From an uncultured Bacteroidales bacterium (lineage in GTDB: Bacteria > Bacteroidota > Bacteroidia > Bacteroidales > WCHB1-69): a stretch of 51,694 nucleotides of DNA. A program made the translations under genes and the position numbers. Of the stretch, positions 7,049-15,400 are shown piece after piece. A model generated the notes under the pieces. That model was given only the letters and a program-made list of their open reading frames with translations. It did not search any database and was not told where the DNA came from. The stretch's first letter is position 1. Each line of letters opens with the position of its first letter. Location: contig ONCM01000019.1 of NCBI GenBank assembly GCA_900316305.1, positions 1-51,694 on the forward strand. The letters are read 5' to 3'.

Positions 7049-9424
7049 TTATTTGGGTATCAATAATTTAGCGAATTTAAGGACTAATGTTTTGCTGCCA
7101 ACGGTGTCGAAAATGACCACGGCACGGGCATCGGGGCCGACTCCGGAAACCGAATCAACGCGACCAAATCCGAACTTGCTGTGATAGACGCGCACGCCCG
7201 GTTGGATGGATTCCGGGGCGGCAAGATCGCCAATCTGGTCGAGCTGCACCTCCGTTTTGGTCTTCATCACTGGCTTTGGCGCAGGCGTAAGGGGCTTGCG
7301 CACTTCACGACTGTAACCGCCGGAAAGACCTTGAGAGCCTGTGTTGAAACGGAAAGAGCCAGAAGAGCTCTTGGGCGCAAACTGCCCAAATATACCGCTC
7401 CCCTCAGACGCTTTCTGCGTGATTTTGAGGAATCGCGTGGGAATTTCCTCCAAGAAACGGCTGCTTTCGCATGGACGACGTTGCCCATACTGGAAACGGG
7501 ACATGGCCATCGTAAGGAACACCTGCTTACGCGCACGCGTCAGCGCCACGTAAAACAGCCGGCGCTCCTCCTCCATCTCATGCCGCGAATCCAAACTCAT
7601 CGACGATGGGAAAAGGTTCTCCTCCATACCCGACACGAACACATAATCGAACTCCAAACCCTTGGCCGAATGGATCGTCATCAGGCGCACCACGTCCTGT
7701 TCCGCCGCATCCTCACTTTTGTTCAAGTCCTTGTCATCCAGCAAAGAAACGGACTGCATATACTGGTCCAGTGACGGAAAATAGGTCTCCAACATCTCAC
7801 CCGTCTCCTCGTTGAGAATATTTTCAGGTTCACGTCCCACAAAACTCTGGATAGCATTAAAAAGTTCCGTCACGTGATCCACGCGCTCCTTTTCCTCAAT
7901 ATTCTCGTTCAAAGCCTGGGCGAATCCCGTTTTTGTACAGATTTGCATACCCAGTTCGTAGGCGTCTTTGGTGGTCAGCTGGACCGAAAAACCGTTGATT
8001 AGTGCGGCAAAATCACGCAAGCGAGCCATTGTAGGGCCATTCAGCCCCGTATTGAAATTTTCGGGGTGTTCTACCACGTCCCACAGCTGAACGCGCGATT
8101 CTTGCGCGGCGGCAGCCATTCTCGCCACTGTGGTATCTCCTATGCCGCGCATGGGGAAGTTGATCACCCGCCGCAACGACTCTTCATCGTAGTGGTTGAT
8201 AACCAATCGGAAATAAGCCAGCAACGTTTTGATTTCCTTACGGTTATAGAATGAGATGCTGCCAAATATCTTGTAGGGGATATGGCGTTTCACCATTGCC
8301 TCCTCTAACGCACGTGACTGCGTATTGGTGCGATAAAGGATGGCAAACTGACGGTTTTCCACATGATCCCGCATCTGCAACTCGAAAATCTTGTTGGCAA
8401 TCTCGCCAGCCTCTTCCAAGTCAGAAGCCGCCCGAATGACCTCAATCTTAGGACCTTCCGCATTTTCAGTCCAGACCTCCTTGGGCATGCGATCCTTATT
8501 GTGACTGATCACCGCATTGGCCGCATTGACGATATTCTGGGTAGAACGGTAGTTCTGCTCCAACTTGAAAATACGCGTATTGGGATAATCCCGCTTAAAA
8601 TTGAGGATATTCTGGATATCGGCACCACGGAAGCCGTAAATGCTCTGTGCATCGTCGCCAACCACACAAATATTTTGATTCAATGCTGCCAATCGTTTGA
8701 TAATCAAATATTGTGCATAGTTGGTATCTTGGTACTCATCAATAAGAATATAGTTGAAACGATTCTGATACTTGAACAGCGCCTCTGGCGAATCACGCAA
8801 CAAGACGTTCATAAAGTAAAGCAAATCGTCAAAATCCATAGCGTTCGACTTATGCAGACGATCGTTGTATTTGGCGAAAATCTGCGCAATCATCGGTTTA
8901 TTGGACATTCGGTCGGCAGCTTGGATATCCGGATTGTCCGCGTATTCCTGTGCGGATAACAAACTGGATTTCGCCATGGAAATACGACTCAGAATAAAGC
9001 CGGGTGTATATTGCTTCGGATCCAACCCCATCTCTTTCACGATGTTCTTAATCAGCGATTTCGCATCATCCGTGTCATAGATGGTGATGTTGTTGTTGAA
9101 ACCGATTTTCTCCGCCTCTGCACGGAGAATCCGGTAAAATACGGAGTGGAAGGTACCCATCGTAACCGCCTTGGCCAGTTCGCCACCCACCAGTTGCACA
9201 ATTCTCTCCCGCATCTCGGCGGCTGCCTTGTTGGTGAACGTCAACGCCAAAATCCGATAAGGGCTGATATTGTTCACCGCCAACATATAGGCGATTCTAT
9301 AGGTCAAAACGCGAGTTTTTCCAGATCCGGCTCCTGCCAAAACCATCACTGGACCCTGCGTTTGGGTCACCGCAACCTGCTGTTGATCGTTCAATTCTGA
9401 TAAAATTTGTTCTTCAGGCGTCAT
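7049..9424 (-). CDS. UvrD/PcrA-type 3'-5' DNA helicase (SF1A)
   Basis: An ATP-dependent DNA helicase for excision and mismatch repair, and for clearing proteins from DNA. The 791 residues are close to PcrA length. Motif I is AGAGSGKT (about 30-37), motif Ia is ALTFTNKAAAEM, and the Walker B motif with Q-motif neighbours is LIDEYQDTN (near 225). Motif III is VVGDDAQSIYGFRGA, motif IV LEQNYRST, motif V TIHSAKGLEFDYVFV and motif VI VALTRARKQ. The C-terminal 50 residues, with a VYHSKFGFGRV motif, match the PcrA Tudor-like domain that contacts RNA polymerase. It is probably the first gene of the minus-strand group ending near 3326. The choice between uvrD and pcrA as a name is arbitrary here. Confidence 0.96.
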   Translation of the reverse strand: MTPEEQILSELNDQQQVAVTQTQGPVMVLAGAGSGKTRVLTYRIAYMLAVNNISPYRILALTFTNKAAAEMRERIVQLVGGELAKAVTMGTFHSVFYRILRAEAEKIGFNNNITIYDTDDAKSLIKNIVKEMGLDPKQYTPGFILSRISMAKSSLLSAQEYADNPDIQAADRMSNKPMIAQIFAKYNDRLHKSNAMDFDDLLYFMNVLLRDSPEALFKYQNRFNYILIDEYQDTNYAQYLIIKRLAALNQNICVVGDDAQSIYGFRGADIQNILNFKRDYPNTRIFKLEQNYRSTQNIVNAANAVISHNKDRMPKEVWTENAEGPKIEVIRAASDLEEAGEIANKIFELQMRDHVENRQFAILYRTNTQSRALEEAMVKRHIPYKIFGSISFYNRKEIKTLLAYFRLVINHYDEESLRRVINFPMRGIGDTTVARMAAAAQESRVQLWDVVEHPENFNTGLNGPTMARLRDFAALINGFSVQLTTKDAYELGMQICTKTGFAQALNENIEEKERVDHVTELFNAIQSFVGREPENILNEETGEMLETYFPSLDQYMQSVSLLDDKDLNKSEDAAEQDVVRLMTIHSAKGLEFDYVFVSGMEENLFPSSMSLDSRHEMEEERRLFYVALTRARKQVFLTMAMSRFQYGQRRPCESSRFLEEIPTRFLKITQKASEGSGIFGQFAPKSSSGSFRFNTGSQGLSGGYSREVRKPLTPAPKPVMKTKTEVQLDQIGDLAAPESIQPGVRVYHSKFGFGRVDSVSGVGPDARAVVIFDTVGSKTLVLKFAKLLIPK

Positions 9425-9651
9425 TTTGTTGGATTTAGTTGCAAAAGTTGTTTTTTAAGAGTTAATTGTAAATATGTTTTTATAATAAAATTATTTTTCA
9501 GATAAATATTGTATTAAAAAATTTGTATATTTGCGTCTCGAAAGCAACAAAGAAAGGGCGGCCGGTAAGTCCCACCTTAAATATACATTTTTTACATCCC
9601 ACCTTACTTATTTGGCAATTACTCATAAAAATCCGGCAGCCCTTCTTTTTT
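9425..9651. other. Intergenic region with a candidate small-RNA unit
   Basis: There is no protein gene here. The AT-rich part at 9425-9525 is upstream of the helicase. From 9526 the plus strand has a promoter box, a long-range hairpin and a terminal T-run, described separately. Confidence 0.6.
9526..9533 (+). promoter_or_regulatory. -7 promoter box for the candidate small RNA
   Basis: TATATTTG fits TAnnTTTG and faces a region without any plausible protein gene on this strand. Confidence 0.5.
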
Positions 9652-9653
9652 TT
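9541..9653 (+). ncRNA. Candidate small RNA of about 110 nt ending in a terminator-like hairpin
   Basis: Base 9554-9565 (AAGGGCGGCCGG) can pair with 9633-9644 (CCGGCAGCCCTT) with a single mismatch, closing a loop of about 67 nt. A run of eight T follows and ends at the stop codon of the converging kinase gene. Inside the loop CCCACCTTA occurs twice (near 9571 and 9598). A consensus promoter box ends 7 bases before the proposed 5' end. The layout resembles a stand-alone, highly paired small RNA. I cannot assign it to a known family such as Bacteroidales-1 or 6S without a covariance search. It could instead be just a large terminator for the converging gene. Confidence 0.4.
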
Positions 9654-10209
9654 ACATGTTCAAACCCTGCATCACTTTTTCCACTTGACGGTACAAATCT
9701 TCAAAATCTCCGTCATTATGGAACACATAGTCGGCCATCTGCATGCAACGACCTACGTTTTGGTGGTTCGGGTCGGTGGAGGACATTTCGCGCTCTTCGT
9801 TGGCGATAAACGTCTCGTAGGAGACCTTGTCGGTTTCGGAGGCACGCTCCACAATACGTCCATAACGGATATGCGGGTCAGCATCCACCCCAAAGAGCAA
9901 GAAATGTTCATGTTGGCGGAGGGAATCCACCTCCCCGGGCGTGCGTATGCTCTCAATGATGGCATTTTCGCCCTTTTCGGCCGCCTGCAGATAGAGTTGG
10001 TCAGTGATATAGGAGGGGGAGTGTTTGGCCCGCAAATCGTTCGCAACCACCACAAATGTATCACGGTTGAGCTCCATACCCCGCCGCAGCGCCTCCTCAA
10101 TGAGGTAACCACGCACCGAATAATGCGCATAACCGTAATGGTTTCTCAAATAATCGACTATTGTACCTTTACCGGCACCCAATGTGCCTGTTATACCTAT
10201 GATTTTCAT
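9652..10209 (-). CDS. P-loop nucleotide kinase-like protein (dephospho-CoA/adenylate kinase fold)
   Basis: 185 residues from the ATG at 10209. A longer open frame to 10248 adds 13 residues that break the strand-loop start, so the shorter form is preferred. MKIIGITGTLGAGKGTIVDYL carries a Walker A loop (GTLGAGKGT) at the very N-terminus, as in dephospho-CoA, adenylate and UMP/CMP kinases. ENAIIESIRTPGEVDSLR near 95-112 looks like the second strand and an Arg-bearing lid region. The length fits CoaE, but the P-loop lacks the usual CoaE form GGIGSGKS, so the substrate is unclear. The gene ends at the T-run of the candidate small RNA. A terminator separates it from the HIT gene upstream. Confidence 0.75.
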   Translation of the reverse strand: MKIIGITGTLGAGKGTIVDYLRNHYGYAHYSVRGYLIEEALRRGMELNRDTFVVVANDLRAKHSPSYITDQLYLQAAEKGENAIIESIRTPGEVDSLRQHEHFLLFGVDADPHIRYGRIVERASETDKVSYETFIANEEREMSSTDPNHQNVGRCMQMADYVFHNDGDFEDLYRQVEKVMQGLNM

Positions 10210-10221
10210 GATAATAAAGAT

Positions 10222-10250
10222 AAAAAAGGTGGCACATAAATGCGCCACCT
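10222..10250 (-). terminator. Terminator after the greA-HIT pair
   Basis: On the minus strand AGGTGGC (10250-10244) pairs with GCCACCT (10233-10227) around a 10-base loop, followed by TTTTTTA. It closes the greA-HIT transcript. Confidence 0.8.
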
Positions 10251-10263
10251 GAACTATGATTGT

Positions 10264-10662
10264 TTATTGAACGGCAGCGGAAATTTTCGCGGCGAGGTCG
10301 GCAAACTCCTCTTTGGTGAGGTTCACGCGCGGACCTTTGAAGTCCAAATCCCCCACTCCATTAATAGGAACAAGGTGGATATGGTTGTGCGGAACATCAA
10401 TACCGATAACCGCAACACCGATACGCTGGCACGGAATCGTTTTCTCAATGGCCTTGGCCACTTTCTTGGCAAACACCATCATGTCGCCAAGCATCTTATC
10501 CTCAAGGTCAAAGATGTAGTCATTCTGCAATTTCGTGATCACCAACGTATGACCCTTCGCGATAGGAGAAATGTCCAAAAAGGCGAAAAAACGGTCATCC
10601 TCGGCGATTTTATAGCAAGGGATCTCACCCTTGACAATCTTGGTGAAAATAGTCTCTTCCAT
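10264..10662 (-). CDS. HIT-family (Hint-type) nucleotide hydrolase/transferase
   Basis: A 132-residue histidine-triad protein that cleaves AMP-linked substrates such as nucleoside phosphoramidates. The triad HNHIH is at residues 92-96 (HxHxH). The N-terminal block TIFTKIVKGEIPCYKIAEDD with FAFLDISPIAKGHTLVI is standard for bacterial Hint proteins. Length is slightly above the common 115, because of a C-terminal extension rich in Ala, Lys and Glu. It starts 6 bp after the greA stop codon and is followed by a strong terminator, so greA and this gene form a two-gene unit. The physiological substrate is unknown. Confidence 0.94.
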   Translation of the reverse strand: MEETIFTKIVKGEIPCYKIAEDDRFFAFLDISPIAKGHTLVITKLQNDYIFDLEDKMLGDMMVFAKKVAKAIEKTIPCQRIGVAVIGIDVPHNHIHLVPINGVGDLDFKGPRVNLTKEEFADLAAKISAAVQ

Positions 10663-10668
10663 GATAAA

Positions 10669-11142
10669 TTAACGTGAAATGTCTAAAATTTGAAAATCCA
10701 TAGTTCCCGCAGGAGCTTGAACGGTGACCACATCGCCCTTGGAGTTCCCAATCAACGCCTTGGCAATAGGGCTGGAAACGGAAATCTTGCCAGCTTTGAG
10801 ATCAGATTCAGACTCAGGAACAATCGTATAGGTCATTTCGGCGTTGTTCTTCATATTCTTAATCTTAACAATAGAATAGATCAACACCTTGGAGACATCA
10901 ATCTTGGATTCATCCAAAACGCGAGCTTTGGCAATCAAATTCTTCAGATTGGCAATCTTCAATTCGAGAAGACCTTGGGCTTCTTTGGCTGCATCATATT
11001 CTGCATTTTCAGAAAGATCACCTTTGTCGCGTGCTTCAGCGATGGCTTGCGAAATCTTAGGTCTTTCGACAGCTTCCAGCTGACTTAATTCACGCTTGAG
11101 AGCATCCAAGCCCTCTTGCGAATAATACTTTACATCTTCCAT
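10669..11142 (-). CDS. greA: Transcription elongation factor GreA
   Basis: Binds in the secondary channel of RNA polymerase and stimulates cleavage of backtracked RNA. The 157 residues are standard. The N-terminal coiled coil spans about 5-75, with the conserved tip DLSENAEYDAAKE (about 42-54) holding the acidic residues that position Mg at the active site. The C-terminal FKBP-like domain ends with SPIAKALIGNSKGDVVTVQAPAG, normal for the family. It leads a short operon with the HIT gene. No TAnnTTTG box is evident in the 80 bp upstream, which is mostly taken up by the terminator of the opposing group. Confidence 0.96.
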   Translation of the reverse strand: MEDVKYYSQEGLDALKRELSQLEAVERPKISQAIAEARDKGDLSENAEYDAAKEAQGLLELKIANLKNLIAKARVLDESKIDVSKVLIYSIVKIKNMKNNAEMTYTIVPESESDLKAGKISVSSPIAKALIGNSKGDVVTVQAPAGTMDFQILDISR

Positions 11143-11162
11143 ATTTGGTACTACTTTTACAT

Positions 11163-11198
11163 AAAATAGAAGAGACTGGTTAACAGTCCCTTCTATTT
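11163..11198 (-). terminator. Hairpin after the PorV-like gene, likely operon terminator
   Basis: AATAGAAGAGACTG (about 11165-11178) pairs with CAGTCCCTTCTATT (about 11184-11197) with one mismatch around a 5-base loop. On the minus strand it is followed by TTTTAT, a weak T-tract. It ends the receptor operon and sits just upstream of greA. Confidence 0.6.
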
Positions 11199-11224
11199 CG
11201 TTATAACAATAAAACTATACTCTA

Positions 11225-12409
11225 TTACAAAGTAACCTTGATACCCATGTAATGGTTGCCTCTCCACTTGTTCGTGAAGCGATAACCATAATCAATGTAG
11301 ATTCTGGGACCAATCGTCTTCTTCACGCGCTCTTTAGTCAACGGAATCACAGCAGTAGCACCTACTGAAGGACCGGCGAAGAAAGTTTCGCTGTTGAAGA
11401 GGATGGCAGCGGTCTCATACATATCAGACTGAGCGCCTTTGGTAATGCTCTCAAGAGAGTAACCGGCACGAACCATGAAGAAGTTTCTGAAACCGTACTC
11501 AATACCAAGAGAGAAAACGTCTCTGGTATAAGAGTTTGCGGTGAATGCACCAGCGAAGGTGATTCTGTGCTCAGCATCATCACGGGTCAGACCTTCAGCA
11601 GCGAGATCCTCCTTGGAGAATTCAGCGTAATCAGCGCCGAAGAAGAGAAGGTCGTAGGAGAGGCCGATGGACAAGAGAGAAGGCATTTCAAATTCCGCAG
11701 AACGCATTTCCAAGGTTTGCTCGAAATCTTGGCTATACGTGGTGCCGCGGACGGAAAGACCATCACCCTTGTAGCTCATAGGCAGACCAATATTCTTCAA
11801 AGTGACACCGATTTTGAAGTTCTCAAACTTACCGGTCACGTATTGGACACCTGCGTCAATGGCAAAGCCCGTTGCACGGGAGTCGGAAATACGCTCGTTG
11901 ATCACTTTGATAGAAATACCACCCTTGATAAAGTTGTTGAAAGACTTGGCATAGTGCAAACCGATGTAGGTCAGAGTAGGACTAAACGTACCCAAACCAC
12001 CTTCAGGTTGCTCCGTCGTGGTAACAAGAATGTCACCGAAGCTCTGAGAGAAGAAGGTCAAGGAAATGACACCGAAATCCTTGTTCTTACCCAGATGTTG
12101 GGCAATGCCAAAGGAGTTGAGGGCAATATTCGCTTGGGAACCCACCAGATATTGGGTTCTGTTGAAGCTAATCTCCGTTTTTCTAACAGAGGTCAGACCA
12201 GCAACATTGGAAAAAACGGATTCCAAACCGCGCACCTCAGCAACACCAGCCCCGGCCATACCACTGGTACGAGCCCAAGGATCGATCAACAGATGGGACG
12301 CACCTGCTTGACCCGAACGGTCTCTGTTACCTGCAAATACCATAGAGGTACTTGCAGATACGAGAGCGATAATTGTATAAATTATTAATGATTTATATAG
12401 ATTTTTCAT
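11225..12409 (-). CDS. PorV/PorQ-family outer-membrane protein
   Basis: A 394-residue protein with a signal peptide (hydrophobic core about 8-22, cleavage after about VFA) and a predicted beta barrel. HLLIDPWARTSGMAGAGVAEVRGLESVFSNVAGL (split blocks at about 40-75) is the recognisable PorV/PorQ/UPF0164 opening, and the end FTNKWRGNHYMGIKVTL looks like a final barrel strand with an aromatic residue. PorV shuttles T9SS cargo at the outer membrane. Here the barrel is encoded directly after a protein with a T9SS-like C-terminus, so a dedicated partner role is plausible but unproven. It is the last gene of the operon started by the TonB-dependent receptor. Confidence 0.82.
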   Translation of the reverse strand: MKNLYKSLIIYTIIALVSASTSMVFAGNRDRSGQAGASHLLIDPWARTSGMAGAGVAEVRGLESVFSNVAGLTSVRKTEISFNRTQYLVGSQANIALNSFGIAQHLGKNKDFGVISLTFFSQSFGDILVTTTEQPEGGLGTFSPTLTYIGLHYAKSFNNFIKGGISIKVINERISDSRATGFAIDAGVQYVTGKFENFKIGVTLKNIGLPMSYKGDGLSVRGTTYSQDFEQTLEMRSAEFEMPSLLSIGLSYDLLFFGADYAEFSKEDLAAEGLTRDDAEHRITFAGAFTANSYTRDVFSLGIEYGFRNFFMVRAGYSLESITKGAQSDMYETAAILFNSETFFAGPSVGATAVIPLTKERVKKTIGPRIYIDYGYRFTNKWRGNHYMGIKVTL

Positions 12410-12436
12410 ATTCTCTGATTTTTAAGATTAATAATT

Positions 12437-15400
12437 TTAGAAACCATTCAAGTCAGTAGGACGCATATTACAGAAGAATTTCAACGTACGCTCGCCGTAA
12501 CCAGGAGCATTCACGTGAATGATGTACACGCCGCTGGCGATAGGAATGTTAGCGTGATTCTTCAGATCCCATTCCACAAATGAGGTAGCATCAGTACCGT
12601 GTGTCAGCGTTCTGATCAGAGTACCGTTAACCGTATAGATGGAAATCTTACAGTTTGTAGGAAGGTTGACAATACGTACATAGTTCTCCAGAGCAGTGTG
12701 CTCATAGTTGGAGTAACCGTAGTACGGATTCGGGACAATGTTAATGTCTTGCAGCAGAGCATCAACTTCCTCAACATACTCAACCTTAGTAGGTGCAATG
12801 TTCTTCGTTGTGAACTCATACATCGGGTAACCGTTGTTCTCACTAGCGTTAGCGGATTGTGAAGGATCATCATACCAACGAGAAGAATATCTCATATACG
12901 GACGAGAGACACGCAACTTGATCATAGCGTCAGATGAGAGCCAATTAGCTTCCTGCAATTGAACAGGAACCGCAATGCTGGTCCACATGACGTTGTTGAA
13001 GATTTGCATCTTCTTGGCCATACGAGATCTAGCTGAATAGTTGGTTTCCGTAAGCGTAGCAAACTTAGCCTTCAACCACTCACCCTTATCGTAAGGACCG
13101 CACTCATAGTAAGGCATACCATTGCCAATAGTTCCACCATGAGGATAGCTGCTGACAGTCGTGATAATACCACTATCGTTGAAGTTTCTCTTTCTGGTAG
13201 AGGACTGATAGTAGTTGTTAGCCGTATTTCCGGAGCTACCGCAAATATAGACATAGTGACGACCACCGTTCAGAGGCTCACCAAAGGCAACACCATAAAC
13301 ATCTCTGTAAGAGTTGTAAACGCTTTCGCTCATAGCCATCGGTTCACCATCTTCATCAAGCATAAGGGTATCAGCTTCCATATCTCTATAGAATGCATAA
13401 ACAGTGGTGGGGTTGAAAATCATGTCGTTACCATTGTTCAACTCATCCTCAGAGTTTTCAGCAAACATAATGTTCAAACGTTCACCAGTCTCCACGTTGA
13501 TGGCGTAACCAGGGAACCAGCCGAAACCAGTAGAAGTCGTTTCAGGATTACCGTCTTTATCAACAGAAGGACATTTCTTGGGTTCCATACGAATGTTCTG
13601 ATAAGTATTGCCGTGGAACTCTTGAGTGACAATGTAATCGGAATTCAAATCAGCTGAACCAGATTCCAAGACGAGGGCGCGGGTCCACTTACTCTTATCC
13701 GGTGTCAAGACGATATCAACAGAATAGAGGTTAGTTAACGTCTGGTTGTAAGCAGCTTTATTCGGGACACCGGCATCCAATGCCTTGAAAGTAAATTCTT
13801 CAGGAGAAGGTTGGATAGTGCTTTCCGTAATATCTTTCACGAGGAACTTAGCCTTAGGACCGCCATCGTAAGGAGAAGAGAGCACGTATGGAGCCCAAGT
13901 ACCACCGACAAGACTTTCGAACTGTTGGTTTGGATCCATGAAACCACGAACCGTCTTAGTGCCACCACTTTGCTCATCGGGAACATCAAAGAGGTTGAAG
14001 AAGTCCTCAGCACGCCACTTCATATAGTCGCACTCAGCACCATCTTGGACAGAGTTGCACTCCCAATAGTTGGAAGCAGTCTGTGAACCGGAGCGAATCC
14101 AGTTGGCAGGATAGTCACCCTCTTGGTCAACCAAACCGGTAATCCACGGAATATCATTGCTGAACGTGATTACAGATCCGATTACATCGGGTTGTGCAAA
14201 ATGGGTTACATTTTGATAAGTATAACCCTTACCATCACGGACAAACTCATCAAGATTTTGTTGATAAATCTTGAAGTTGGCGTTTTTGATGGAAACAGAG
14301 ATACCTAAATCCAAGAACAGCTGTTCATTGGTCATGCTAATCGGCATGCTTGCCATAAAGGAACGGGTAGGAACAGTATCACCATTCTCAGTGGTGAAAA
14401 GACCATTGTCGATCAATTCTCTGTCGCTCACCTCATCAGAAATGTTCAACTCCCACATGGTGCTATCGTTGACATCTTCGCTAATAGAATTGGCAAGGAA
14501 CTTGATGGTGTAGTCGTAAGGTTTCACCTTTAACGGGTCAATCACCTGAATGTTCAGAGGACCATAGTTGTTCTTGTATTGAATATCATTGTAAACATTG
14601 TTTTGGAGAATAAGGTCACGGCTCTCATCCGTCATATCCAGGAATAAGCCACCATTACCCTGACCCTCAACACGAGTAATCATAGGCACATCGCCGTACT
14701 TGCTGTTAAGTATAGACTCAACAGGTTTGTGCGGAATACCAACCGTGGTCTTAATGTTTCTACGACCAGCCAGATAGGTAGTTTGCTGACCATCCAGATT
14801 TTCAGCATTCAAGCTGAACTTCTTGTACTCATTGTAACCGTATGCCAACACGAGGAAGTAGTACTCCTTGTGGTTGACCAGCTTTTTGTCCGTACCGGAA
14901 GCAAACTTATCTTCCGTAATGACGAAGGAGTGAGAAATTCCGATATCGCTACCATTAACCATTTCAGTGGCAACAGCAGTACCAAGAGCGTCATTGTAAA
15001 TCCAGTTAATCAATTGGTTGACACCATTCTGGATATCACATTGAGCAATCAGAAGAGCTTTGTCTGCATCTCCCAAGTCAGTGACACTGACAGAAGCATT
15101 GGCCAATTGGTAAATTTGGTAACCTTCGAAAACGTATGAACGCTGTTTGTGAGTCAAAGAGTCAATTTCCGTAACAGTCTCATAAGAATGAACGGCTATC
15201 GTGGTGTCTTCACCCGTTTCAGTATAAGTGTGGAGAGAATCAACAGTCTCAACCAACTTGGAAGTTTCGAGAGTTCTCGGGATTTGAGGATCAACTTCCG
15301 TGTAGGTCTCATGATAGTTGTTGCTGTTAGGATTATTGTTGGTGATGTAGAGGACCAGTTGGTTCTCGAGCTCACGAATCGTCACATCAGGAGCGTCAGG

